A DNA stretch of 64,000 bases, from contig NZ_SUPW01000003.1 of the NCBI RefSeq assembly GCF_013337285.1, forward strand, positions 124,001-188,000, read 5' to 3'. Numbering within the stretch: the first letter of the stretch is position 1; every line of letters starts with the position of its first letter. Of the stretch, positions 56,643 to 64,000 are shown in pieces. The DNA comes from Agrobacterium tumefaciens. Its GTDB lineage: Bacteria > Pseudomonadota > Alphaproteobacteria > Rhizobiales > Rhizobiaceae. The notes beneath the pieces were generated by a model. The model was not told the origin of the DNA and searched no databases. It was given only the letters and a program-made list of their open reading frames with translations. A program made the translations under genes and the position numbers.

Positions 56643-57791
56643 TCACACCACTTCCGACAGAAGTGCGGACACCGAACGGCAGGTTTCCTCCAGCGAAAAG
56701 CGACGGCTCACATCCTCCCGCCCCTTCTGCGCCAACCGTTCCGCCAGAGCTGGATGCGAAAGGATGCAGCCGAGTGCTGCGGCAAGCGCCGATGTGTCAC
56801 CCGGTGGCACAAGAAGACCCGTTTCGCCATCCCGGATGATTTCGGTCACCCCGCCGCCGCGTGTGGCGACAACCGGCCGACCGCACATCATGGCTTCGAC
56901 CACCACCCGACCAAAAGGTTCAGCGACAATCGAAGTATGGGCAACGGCATCCATAGCCGCCATCAGTTCCGGCACATCCGAACGAAAGCCGAGGAAACGG
57001 ACCCGGCCATCAAGGCCAAGGCGGGATGCCTGCTCGCGGATGCGCGCCTCATAAGCTTCCTGTCCAAAAAGCGCGCCGCCAACGATAATGGCCTGGACAC
57101 CATCCATCGCCGCAATCGCCTCCAGAAAGACATGCTGGCCTTTCCATTCGCTCAGCCGGCCAAATAGCCCGACGATCGGCTGTGGACCAAGGCCGAGTTC
57201 CCCGCGCAGCCGTGCGGCTCTTTCGGGGTCGTATGCCACCGCGATTGCAGGATCGAAGCCGTTATAAACGATACGGACCTTCTCCGCCTCGCCGCCGGCT
57301 TCAACGAAGGCCCGGCCGGTTTCCTCAGAATTGACGGCCACCAGCCTCGCAAAAAATCGGGCAAAGGCCAGCGAAGCACGGCGATTGGCGGAACTGAAGG
57401 CGGGATCCGTAACTATATCGTGCAAAATCCAGACGAGCGGACGGCGGCTGAGTTTCGCCGCAAGCGCGCAGACAAAAAGCGCCTTTTGCGAATTGGCGCA
57501 GATGACATCGTAATGCCTTGCCTCCCGGCTCAACTGCCAGGCAACGGCCGCCACGTCGGCCGCGCCGCGAAACATAGCGCCGAACGAGGAATCGCGGCGG
57601 ATCGACAGCATTTTTTCTCCGGCCGACAGCAGGACCGGAGGCCTGCCGGCCGCTGCCAGATCCTCGGCAGCGCCACCGCCACTGAGAAAACAGGCACGCC
57701 AGGAATCTGGCCCAGCCTTGACGAGATCGGCGAGGAAAAGCTCAGCGCCACCCTTCTCTCCGGTGTGGCTGACAAAAAGCGCGGATGTCAT
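56643..57791 (-). CDS. Glycosyltransferase, GT4 family
   Basis: 382 residues from ATG 57791. SHTGEKGGAELFL (acceptor side), IVGLFGRLSEWKGQ and EPFGRVVVEAMMCGRPVVATRGGG are clear GT4 motifs. First of the leftward two-gene run (57791 to 55488). The adjacent AT-rich gap (57870-58075) is probably its promoter and that of the rightward SGNH gene. Confidence 0.9.
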   Translation of the reverse strand: MTSALFVSHTGEKGGAELFLADLVKAGPDSWRACFLSGGGAAEDLAAAGRPPVLLSAGEKMLSIRRDSSFGAMFRGAADVAAVAWQLSREARHYDVICANSQKALFVCALAAKLSRRPLVWILHDIVTDPAFSSANRRASLAFARFFARLVAVNSEETGRAFVEAGGEAEKVRIVYNGFDPAIAVAYDPERAARLRGELGLGPQPIVGLFGRLSEWKGQHVFLEAIAAMDGVQAIIVGGALFGQEAYEARIREQASRLGLDGRVRFLGFRSDVPELMAAMDAVAHTSIVAEPFGRVVVEAMMCGRPVVATRGGGVTEIIRDGETGLLVPPGDTSALAAALGCILSHPALAERLAQKGREDVSRRFSLEETCRSVSALLSEVV

Positions 57792-58152
57792 GCTCTTACC
57801 TGCGGCGCGCAGATGCCCTGGAGCAGCCATGGCTCGCAATGACGGGCATGATCAGACACCCAGTAAAAAAGTTCGGCTGAGGCGGCAACGGCAGGGATAT
57901 CTTCCCCCGTCGATCTGGTATAAGAATGGCAATGTTTACTTGCGATTAAAAGAAAAGACATTCAAACCTTTATGCGGATTTATATTTTAGCCCGCGCGAA
58001 ATAAAAAATAATAATCAATTTAAATATTTTAGAAGAAATCGAAGAAAATTTCATGACGTTTAATTTTACCGCTGTTCAGCGTTCAACTCCTGGCGCTTTT
58101 TCCCCGGATCTTATGGTGGGGTTATCCTAGCGCCAGACCAGGAGAACGAACG
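57792..58152. promoter_or_regulatory. AT-rich divergent intergenic region, 361 bases
   Basis: Between leftward GT genes and the rightward SGNH region. Bases about 57920-58070 are strongly AT-rich, unlike the genes. One open frame (57829-57990) exists but has no ribosome site or recognisable features. The region probably carries two promoters. Confidence 0.4.
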
Positions 58153-58215
58153 ATGACACCGCTCAAACGCAAGATATGCATATATATGCCGGCAACGGAA
58201 GAGGTGTCGGCATGA
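58153..58215 (+). CDS. Twenty-codon leader ORF overlapping the SGNH gene
   Basis: ATG 58153 follows GGAGAACGAACG, the only good ribosome site in the region. The frame runs 20 codons to TGA 58213-58215, which overlaps the ATG at 58212 as ATGA. This arrangement suggests translational coupling to the SGNH gene, or an old N-terminus that a frameshift separated. Too short to judge by composition. Confidence 0.4.
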   Translation: MTPLKRKICIYMPATEEVSA

Positions 58216-59558
58216 TCGGCGTGACGCTCGGTATTATTCCCGGCAACAGGGGAGCCGTGGTCCCCTCCCTAAACGCACTTTCAACTTTGCGCGCGCGCCT
58301 GACTGCTGGCCAGAACGCCACGATTTTCGTGAATGGTGACAGCACCGCCTATGCCGACGGGGGACCATTCCAGCAGTTCGCCTCCATGCTTGGCGATCTG
58401 CACAATGCGCAGGTCGTGTTGTACCGCTGGGCCGAATGGCAGACAAATGCCGCGACCGGACCAAAGGCTTATGCCGATCCGACCACGCTGCGCACCGGCG
58501 CGGGACCAACGCTCACAGTCTACCTCGCGGCACTGCCCGGCGGTATGGCAGGCTACATGCTTGCGGACCAGCGCGCGATTGCGCTGAGGATTCCACGCCC
58601 CGATCTGTGCATCCTGCATCATGGTCACAATATGCAAAGCTTCGAGACGCCGGGGCGTATCTTAAGTTCCGGACGGTCCGCACTGCTCGGGCCACTCGGC
58701 ATGACCGAGTGGCAATGGCCCGGCACACCCCAACTCATCACCCCCCAGAATCCCTGGCGCGACAGTACGGATTACGACAAGGTCTATCAGGCAATCCTCG
58801 ATCTGGCTCGATCCCACCCAAATCTAACGCTGGTGGATACACATGCGGCATTTGTGGCAAAGGGCAAGGACGCTACACTCTACCGGGATAACATCCATCC
58901 GAACGATGCCGGCTCACAGCTCATTGCCCGCACTCTGTTCGGTTCCTATCTGGCTTCGGCGCCCGATAGCGGCTTTCAGACACCGTGCTGGCCGAAGCTT
59001 CCCGCTGCAAATCTCATCGCCAACGGCGATTTCACCGAGTGGTCAGGCTCTGCCCCGGCGGGCTGGAACCTGAGCGCGCCCGGCACCGCCGTCAAAAGCA
59101 CCGACACTACTTTTTCTCCATCCTTCGCTTACAGTCTCGCCTTGCGCGCCAATGGCAACCAGTCGGCCGCGCTGTTTCGTTATGTCCGGAACGCAGAGGC
59201 CGCGGCGATAATCGGCAAAACCATATCCTTCGCGATCCTCTATAAAAACAGCGCTGAGCAACGCACGCCTTATATCACTCTGGTTACGAAAAGCGGCGGA
59301 GCGACACGGACCATCAATTGTTCAGCCCTGCAATTTTCGAATGTGAACACTTCTGTAAACAGCGGCTGGATGTGGGCGACGGCAAACGCAATCTCCATAG
59401 ACCCCGACATCAGCCCGGATGGTTACTCATTTTATCTGAGGATAATGCCAGCCTTTGGCACCACTCCGCCCAGTTCCAACGAACCGCTTTACATTCAGAG
59501 AGTAATCGCCGTTGAAGGTGCCATGCCAAAAGGCAACCTGAGCGCTGAAAGACCGTGA
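58212..59558 (+). CDS. SGNH/GDSL-type hydrolase
   Basis: 448 residues from ATG 58212 (ATG 58176 is an alternative). Block I VNGDSTAY holds the Ser nucleophile; HHGHN is a block III-like oxyanion Asn; DNIHPNDAG carries the Asp and His of block V. Residues about 265-440 look like a carbohydrate-binding beta-sandwich module. Such enzymes deacetylate or acylate polysaccharides. No clear signal peptide from this start. It lies between GT genes and a Wzy-like gene. Confidence 0.8.
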   Translation: MIGVTLGIIPGNRGAVVPSLNALSTLRARLTAGQNATIFVNGDSTAYADGGPFQQFASMLGDLHNAQVVLYRWAEWQTNAATGPKAYADPTTLRTGAGPTLTVYLAALPGGMAGYMLADQRAIALRIPRPDLCILHHGHNMQSFETPGRILSSGRSALLGPLGMTEWQWPGTPQLITPQNPWRDSTDYDKVYQAILDLARSHPNLTLVDTHAAFVAKGKDATLYRDNIHPNDAGSQLIARTLFGSYLASAPDSGFQTPCWPKLPAANLIANGDFTEWSGSAPAGWNLSAPGTAVKSTDTTFSPSFAYSLALRANGNQSAALFRYVRNAEAAAIIGKTISFAILYKNSAEQRTPYITLVTKSGGATRTINCSALQFSNVNTSVNSGWMWATANAISIDPDISPDGYSFYLRIMPAFGTTPPSSNEPLYIQRVIAVEGAMPKGNLSAERP

Positions 59559-59684
59559 AAACTCTGTCTTGCACGACGAGGTCGTCAAGACCACTATCCG
59601 CCGCCATCATCGCGCTGCCTCGCAATGATGGTGCCCTACCAACAGGACCGTCTCAGGTCCGCCAGTGAAAGACACAGGCCGCGA

Positions 59685-61052
59685 ATGACCAGACGTGCAA
59701 ATATGGTGTCATTGCCGGGTTTTATCATGGCGATGCCCCTTTATCCTTCGAGGACAATAAGGGTTCCTGGTCACTTCCTGTCGATCTTCGTTTTCTTCAT
59801 TGGCTTCTTCATTCAATGCAATGTCCTGACCAGCAATCTGGGCCTGCGCTTCCTCAACATTACCGATATGCTGGTGCTGATGACCTTGCCCGTTATCGCC
59901 CTGCTTTACATTCGTTGCCTGACGCCTTCCATCCTTCTGTTTTACCTTGTCCCGCTCACTTTACTTTTCGTTCTCTCGGCTGGATTTGCCGATGATCGCG
60001 GCGAAGGAGAATTTTACACGACGGCGATGACCTATTTTTACGCCGTCTATTTTCTGTTTTTCGCCTATCTGCTGTTCAAGGAGAACCTTCTTGAGCTGTT
60101 CTGCTGGGGCATGTTTGCGGGCTTCGTTGCTGTGACGATCCTGCTGTTTCTGGACATTTTCATACATGACCAACTGGCCCCCCTCGGACTGTCATTCAAC
60201 TTCGATGAAGCCGCCGTACTGGAAGCCGCTGCAAAAGGTGAAATGAGTCCGCTGCTCTTGCGTGTCGAGAAGGCTGGCGGAATTTGGCCGGTAGGCAATA
60301 CAGCCGGTCCGGCCTTTGCCCTTGCCGGCGCGGCAGCCGCATATCTTGCCGAACGCTACCGGCGTCCGGCTCTGTTCGCCGTGTTTCTGCTTGGCTATCT
60401 GGCAAGTTTCACGCTCACACTCAACCGGTCGGGCGTGTTTGCCGTTCTCGCCATCGGGCTCTATTTCTATATCAGAAACTTCTCGATCAGGATGCTGCTC
60501 AGCACCTATTTCGGCTTCGCTCTTTCCGCCCTTGTCCTCGCCTCGGTACTACCATTGGGCGTCTTCGATTTCGCAGAACAGGCATTTTCGAAGCGTTTTG
60601 TGGAGGACAGCAACAGCAGCAACAATGTGCAGGAAAGGCTAGGGACGATCGTCGGCGGCTTTCAGGTGATGCTCAATCATCCTTTGGGCGTCGGCTTCAC
60701 CGCACGGAGCCAGGAATTATCGGCAATATCGCATAGCGGCACACCGCATAACGGTTTTCTGGCCACCGCCTATGCATCTGGCATCGGCTTTTGTTTTCTC
60801 AGCGCCTTTGCGCTTGTTTATGCGATTTTCCGGAAGCGGAAAATCGGCTTTTTTACCTATTCGGCGATCGGGGTCATCATCGGTTATCAATTTGAAGAGC
60901 TGAATTTCAATCCCGTCTTCATGGCCCATATCGGCCTTGCTCTCGCATATGCTTTCATCGATCTGGACTTCAGGCTTTTTCTGAAAAATACAAAGCTGCG
61001 CATCGCAGGAATAGCCAATGAAGACACCCTGGCGACAACACAGCCCACCTGA
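59685..61052 (+). CDS. Wzy-like polymerase/O-antigen ligase family membrane protein
   Basis: 455 residues from ATG 59685; the frame is open back to 59625, where two ATGs lie inside a CCATCAT/ATGATGG hairpin. About 10-12 helices, with GNTAGPAFALAGAAAAYLAE, LTLNRSGVFAVLAIG and NHPLGVGFTARS ... GTPHNGFLATAYASG, typical of EPS polymerases with the periplasmic PHNGFL motif. It is the second such protein in the locus, so there may be two polymers, or polymerase plus ligase. Confidence 0.85.
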   Translation: MTRRANMVSLPGFIMAMPLYPSRTIRVPGHFLSIFVFFIGFFIQCNVLTSNLGLRFLNITDMLVLMTLPVIALLYIRCLTPSILLFYLVPLTLLFVLSAGFADDRGEGEFYTTAMTYFYAVYFLFFAYLLFKENLLELFCWGMFAGFVAVTILLFLDIFIHDQLAPLGLSFNFDEAAVLEAAAKGEMSPLLLRVEKAGGIWPVGNTAGPAFALAGAAAAYLAERYRRPALFAVFLLGYLASFTLTLNRSGVFAVLAIGLYFYIRNFSIRMLLSTYFGFALSALVLASVLPLGVFDFAEQAFSKRFVEDSNSSNNVQERLGTIVGGFQVMLNHPLGVGFTARSQELSAISHSGTPHNGFLATAYASGIGFCFLSAFALVYAIFRKRKIGFFTYSAIGVIIGYQFEELNFNPVFMAHIGLALAYAFIDLDFRLFLKNTKLRIAGIANEDTLATTQPT

Positions 61053-61068
61053 GGGGCTGCACGAAACT

Positions 61069-61551
61069 TCAGGCAACCGCGATGATTTCAATTTCCTTCC
61101 CACCCAAACTGACCAGATCACCGGCCGCTTTCCCCATCAACGCCCGGGCGACAGGGGAAACATAAGACATCGACCCCGTGGCAGGATCGGCCTCGTCTTC
61201 ACCGACAATCCGGAATTGTTGCGTCCGTCCGTCATCGCGGCTGAAGGTTACCAGGCTGCCAAAAGCGACGACGCCATCCGCAGGTGGGTGCGGCATGAGT
61301 CGGGCGGTGCGGACACGCTCGGCGAAATACCGGATATCGCGCAGGGGGGTGGCGGAAAGCCGCCGTCTTTCATTGACGTCTTCAATGGCGTTGGCGGCTT
61401 CGCAGGCTTCACGCGCCGCGTGCAGCTGCAATTCCAGCGCTTTCAGTCCGGCCTCGGTCACCAGATTGGGATGTGGCGAAATCACCCGATCAGGCAGAAC
61501 CGTCTCAGCTGCTGTTTCGGCACTGTCTTCCTTTGTAAAGGCTACGCTCAA
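61069..61551 (-). CDS. GreA/GreB-family transcription elongation factor
   Basis: 160 residues from TTG 61551 (GGAG 8 bases upstream; GTG 61560 is in frame but has no site). An N-terminal coiled-coil (LVTEAGLKALELQLHAAREA) is followed by the C-terminal FKBP-like domain with FGSLVTFSRDDG and SPVARALMGKAAGD. It rescues backtracked RNA polymerase or is a Rnk-like regulator. It reads opposite to the neighbours and is separate from the EPS genes in function. Confidence 0.85.
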   Translation of the reverse strand: MSVAFTKEDSAETAAETVLPDRVISPHPNLVTEAGLKALELQLHAAREACEAANAIEDVNERRRLSATPLRDIRYFAERVRTARLMPHPPADGVVAFGSLVTFSRDDGRTQQFRIVGEDEADPATGSMSYVSPVARALMGKAAGDLVSLGGKEIEIIAVA

Positions 61552-61767
61552 TCCTGGCACTCCAATGTCGTTGAGACGCCGCCCGGGGCATCTCTCTCCA
61601 GTCCAGTTTTGCCATTGCTCCCCTTGATGGAGCAAGACCGCAATGCCCAGAAACCCGCATAGAGGGAACATACCCCTCATTTCTGGCTCTAACACGAGGC
61701 TTTTTGCCCTGCTAGGTTGTCTTGCAGGAGGAGTGAGGACACCAACGCTAACGAACAGGAGACGGCA

Positions 61768-63165
61768 ATGGCCCGGACAGTAGTGAATGCGCTTGGGGAT
61801 ACGCTCTATTATAGCGACAGTTCCACCGGATTTTTCTCCGCCACGGGGTCCGGCCCACTGCTCGCCGGCACCGGCGGTAATGATTCCATGTGGGGCGATA
61901 GTTCCGTCAATGTGACGATGGCGGGCGGCACGGGCGATGATATTTATTATCTCTATTCCGGCATCAACCGCGCTGTGGAAAATGCCGGGGAAGGCATCGA
62001 TACGATCGATACCTGGATGAGCTACACCTTGCCCGACAATTTTGAGAATCTCAGGGTGACGGGCGACGGCCGTTACGCTTTCGGGAACTCGCTCGACAAC
62101 ATCATCACCGGTGGATCGGGCAGCCAGACGATCGATGGCGGAGCCGGCAATGATGTGCTGATCGGCGGCGGCGGGGCCGACACCTTCGTCTTCACCAGCG
62201 GCAACGGCACCGATCTCATCATGGATTTCAGTGCTAACGATACGATCCGGCTCAACGGTTACGGCATTACATCCTTCGATCAGCTTGTCAGCAATGCCAC
62301 GCAGCAAGGCAGCGATCTGTGGCTGAATTTTTCGAACGGCGAAGCCGTGGTTCTTGCCGGAACGACCATCGACGACCTTCAGGCCGACCAGTTCGAACTC
62401 AGTCTCGACCGGTCATCCCTGACACAGACCTTTGCCGATGAATTCGATGCGCTGTCACTGCGTAGCGGCGATCAGGGAACCTGGGATGCCAAATATTGGT
62501 GGGCACCGGAAAAGGGAAGTTCGCTGACGACGAATGGCGAGGCGCAGTGGTATATCAACCCCGCCTATGCCGGCACGTCGGAGGTCAACCCGTTCAGCGT
62601 CGAAAACGGCGTACTGACCATCACCGCTGCGGAAACCGCACAATCGGTCGCCGATGAGGTCGAGGGTTACGATTATACTTCCGGCATGCTGAACACCTAT
62701 TCCTCCTTCAGCCAGACCTATGGATATTTCGAAATCCGCGCCGATATGCCGACCGACCGGGGCGCCTGGCCGGCCTTCTGGCTTCTGCCGGAGGACGGAT
62801 CATGGCCGCCGGAACTCGATGTCATTGAAATGCGCGGCCAAAATCCCAACACGCTCATCATGTCCACCCATTCCAACGCCACGGGTGAACAGACATCGGT
62901 CGTCAACAATGTCAGCGTGCCGAGCACGGAAGGGTTTCACACCTACGGCGTGTTGTGGGAAGCAGACCATATCACCTGGTATTTTGACGATGTCGCCGTG
63001 GCGCAGACGGATACGCCTGATGATATGCACGACCCCATGTATATGGTCGTCAATCTCGCCGTCGGCGGCATGGCGGGAACGCCCTCAGCCAATGATTTCA
63101 GCGACGGCTCGCAGATGATGATCGACTACATCAGGGCCTATTCGCTGTCCGACTGGGCCGCTTGA
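61768..63165 (+). CDS. RTX-GH16 endo-beta-glucanase (ExsH/ExoK-like)
   Basis: 465 residues from ATG 61768 after CAGGAGACGGCA. No Sec signal. Residues about 110-140 hold RTX nonapeptides (GGSGSQTIDGGAGNDVL) that bind calcium and direct type I secretion (PrsDE-like). From about 215 the GH16 domain follows, with the catalytic ELDVIE at 349-354. Such proteins cut succinoglycan-type beta-glucans outside the cell. It ends the polysaccharide locus and is followed by a terminator. Confidence 0.9.
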   Translation: MARTVVNALGDTLYYSDSSTGFFSATGSGPLLAGTGGNDSMWGDSSVNVTMAGGTGDDIYYLYSGINRAVENAGEGIDTIDTWMSYTLPDNFENLRVTGDGRYAFGNSLDNIITGGSGSQTIDGGAGNDVLIGGGGADTFVFTSGNGTDLIMDFSANDTIRLNGYGITSFDQLVSNATQQGSDLWLNFSNGEAVVLAGTTIDDLQADQFELSLDRSSLTQTFADEFDALSLRSGDQGTWDAKYWWAPEKGSSLTTNGEAQWYINPAYAGTSEVNPFSVENGVLTITAAETAQSVADEVEGYDYTSGMLNTYSSFSQTYGYFEIRADMPTDRGAWPAFWLLPEDGSWPPELDVIEMRGQNPNTLIMSTHSNATGEQTSVVNNVSVPSTEGFHTYGVLWEADHITWYFDDVAVAQTDTPDDMHDPMYMVVNLAVGGMAGTPSANDFSDGSQMMIDYIRAYSLSDWAA

Positions 63166-63169
63166 TAAA

Positions 63170-63203
63170 AACGCCGGCAGCCGCGTCCAGAACTGCCGGC
63201 GTT
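63170..63203. terminator. Bidirectional terminator between convergent genes
   Basis: AACGCCGGCAG (63170-63180) pairs perfectly with CTGCCGGCGTT (63193-63203), just after the GH16 stop and before the leftward isomerase/epimerase stop. Confidence 0.7.
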
Positions 63204-63244
63204 ACAGACATCAGCCTTTGCAGGCTGTGCCTTGTTCGAACGCC

Positions 63245-64000
63245 TTACTCAGCCGCAAGCTGTGTCCGTGCGGCATAAAGCGACATGAGGTGCCGCGCCG
63301 TTTCCAGACTTGCCGGCTGCTCGGCGCGGTAACGGCGGCTAATTTCCATCGTCAGCACCGTATCCGGAAGGAAGGTCAGTTCCGAGAAGATGCTCTCCCA
63401 CTCGATATCCCCCCAGCCGAGCGGCATATGCAGATCGCCGATACCAAGGGCGGTATTTTCCTGTGTGAAATAGGCCTCGTAGAAGCCTTGCGGCCGGCCG
63501 AAGGAATCGTGCACATGCAGATGGCCGGCAACGGGCGCCATGGCGCGAAGCTGTTCGCGGAAATCGAGACCACGATAGGTGGATTCGAGATAGGCATGGC
63601 TGAAATCGATCAGCGCCACGACATTGTCGTGACCGACCGCCTTCACGGTCGCGGCCACCTCGGCCGGCGTCTGGCGATACTGGCCGGGTTCGGTGGAGAA
63701 GATATTCTCAAGCGCGATACGCACACCATAGGGTTTGCAGAATTCCGCAAGCTCGAACAGCGCTTCGCGCTCACGGGCATCGGCATCGGCACGCTCGGCA
63801 ATCTGGTCCGCACGCAGCGCGCCACTATGCTGGACGAGAATGCCCGCGCCGATGCGGTCGCAGAGGACAGCGAGCGCCTTGGCGGCATCAATCTGGTAAC
63901 GGCAGGTCACCGGGTCCATGAAGTTGGACGACACCAGACCATGCACGGTGTAGCGGAAATCAAACTCTTTCGCGAGCGCCACGAACCGGTCGGCGCGCTC
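63245..64000 (-). CDS. Sugar phosphate isomerase/epimerase (TIM barrel), 5' end outside window
   Basis: The frame is open to the window edge, so the N-terminus is missing. The visible 251 residues are the C-terminal part of an AP-endonuclease-2/xylose-isomerase-like TIM barrel: IALENIFSTEPGQY, ALIDFSHAYLES, GHLHVHDSFG and TMEISRR carry the metal-binding Glu, Asp and His residues of the family. Members isomerise or epimerise sugars or inositol derivatives. The exact substrate and gene partners lie outside the window. Confidence 0.8.
   Translation of the reverse strand, partial: ERADRFVALAKEFDFRYTVHGLVSSNFMDPVTCRYQIDAAKALAVLCDRIGAGILVQHSGALRADQIAERADADAREREALFELAEFCKPYGVRIALENIFSTEPGQYRQTPAEVAATVKAVGHDNVVALIDFSHAYLESTYRGLDFREQLRAMAPVAGHLHVHDSFGRPQGFYEAYFTQENTALGIGDLHMPLGWGDIEWESIFSELTFLPDTVLTMEISRRYRAEQPASLETARHLMSLYAARTQLAAE

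Noticed and set aside
57829..57990. 53-codon ORF in the gap before the SGNH region
   Set aside because: No ribosome site, overlaps the GT gene's 5' region and has no recognisable features.

Overview
The window looks like Rhizobiaceae (Alphaproteobacteria) and most likely Agrobacterium. The evidence is high GC with rhizobial codon use, a RIME-like palindromic repeat, typical rhizobial housekeeping genes (ubiG, argJ, secA, comF, parvulin PPIase), DUF1178, DUF2934 and BTLCP proteins, and a pair resembling the Agrobacterium pterin/c-di-GMP regulators PruR-DcpA. A housekeeping core mixed with accessory polysaccharide genes would suit the Agrobacterium linear chromosome. That assignment is an inference.

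Bases 1-12.5 kb: the C-terminal part of an FGGY sugar kinase, a chloroperoxidase-type hydrolase, an FkbM methyltransferase, the pruR-dcpA-like pair, an aldehyde dehydrogenase, a RIME-like repeat, a DNA-alkylation-repair-type HEAT protein, and a complete leftward sulfate/thiosulfate ABC operon (sbp-cysT-cysW-cysA). Bases 12.5-27.4 kb: housekeeping. This holds 3-hydroxyisobutyryl-CoA hydrolase, DUF2934, a secreted SH3 protein, ubiG, DUF3291, DUF1178-nitrilase, grxC, comF, a methyltransferase, a lone Flp pilin, mutT, a GNAT, argJ, PpiC and secA.

Bases 27.4-37.2 kb: a DMT transporter, then an acyltransferase/flippase/BioF2-like GNAT trio. These are followed by a secreted Gly/Asn/Val repeat protein, tRNA-Leu(CAA), dsbB, an HNH nuclease, a small secreted protein, a LapG-family (BTLCP) protease and a metallophosphatase.

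Bases 37.3-63.2 kb: a large polysaccharide locus. A leftward operon (45277 to 37286) runs GT4, flippase, pyruvyl-transferase-family, small ORF, flippase, pyruvyl-transferase-family, GT4. A rightward arm (45765-55415) has a Tat-secreted clan-GH-A-like hydrolase, an acyltransferase, an unknown secreted protein, a Wzc/ExoP tyrosine autokinase, an unknown membrane protein, an O-antigen ligase/polymerase and a GT4. Two leftward GT4 genes, an SGNH hydrolase and a second Wzy-like protein follow. After a divergent GreA/GreB factor comes an RTX-GH16 glycanase. Together these supply repeat-unit synthesis, decoration, flipping, polymerisation, chain-length control and trimming. No initiating phosphoglycosyl transferase and no outer-membrane OPX exporter is visible, so the pathway must borrow those from elsewhere. 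The window ends inside a TIM-barrel sugar isomerase/epimerase.

The best candidates for new biology are the duplicated pyruvyl-transferase/flippase cassettes, two unrecognised proteins flanking the tyrosine kinase, the secreted repeat protein at 32.4 kb, and a possible c-di-GMP link between the pruR-dcpA-like pair, the LapG-family protease and the polysaccharide locus.
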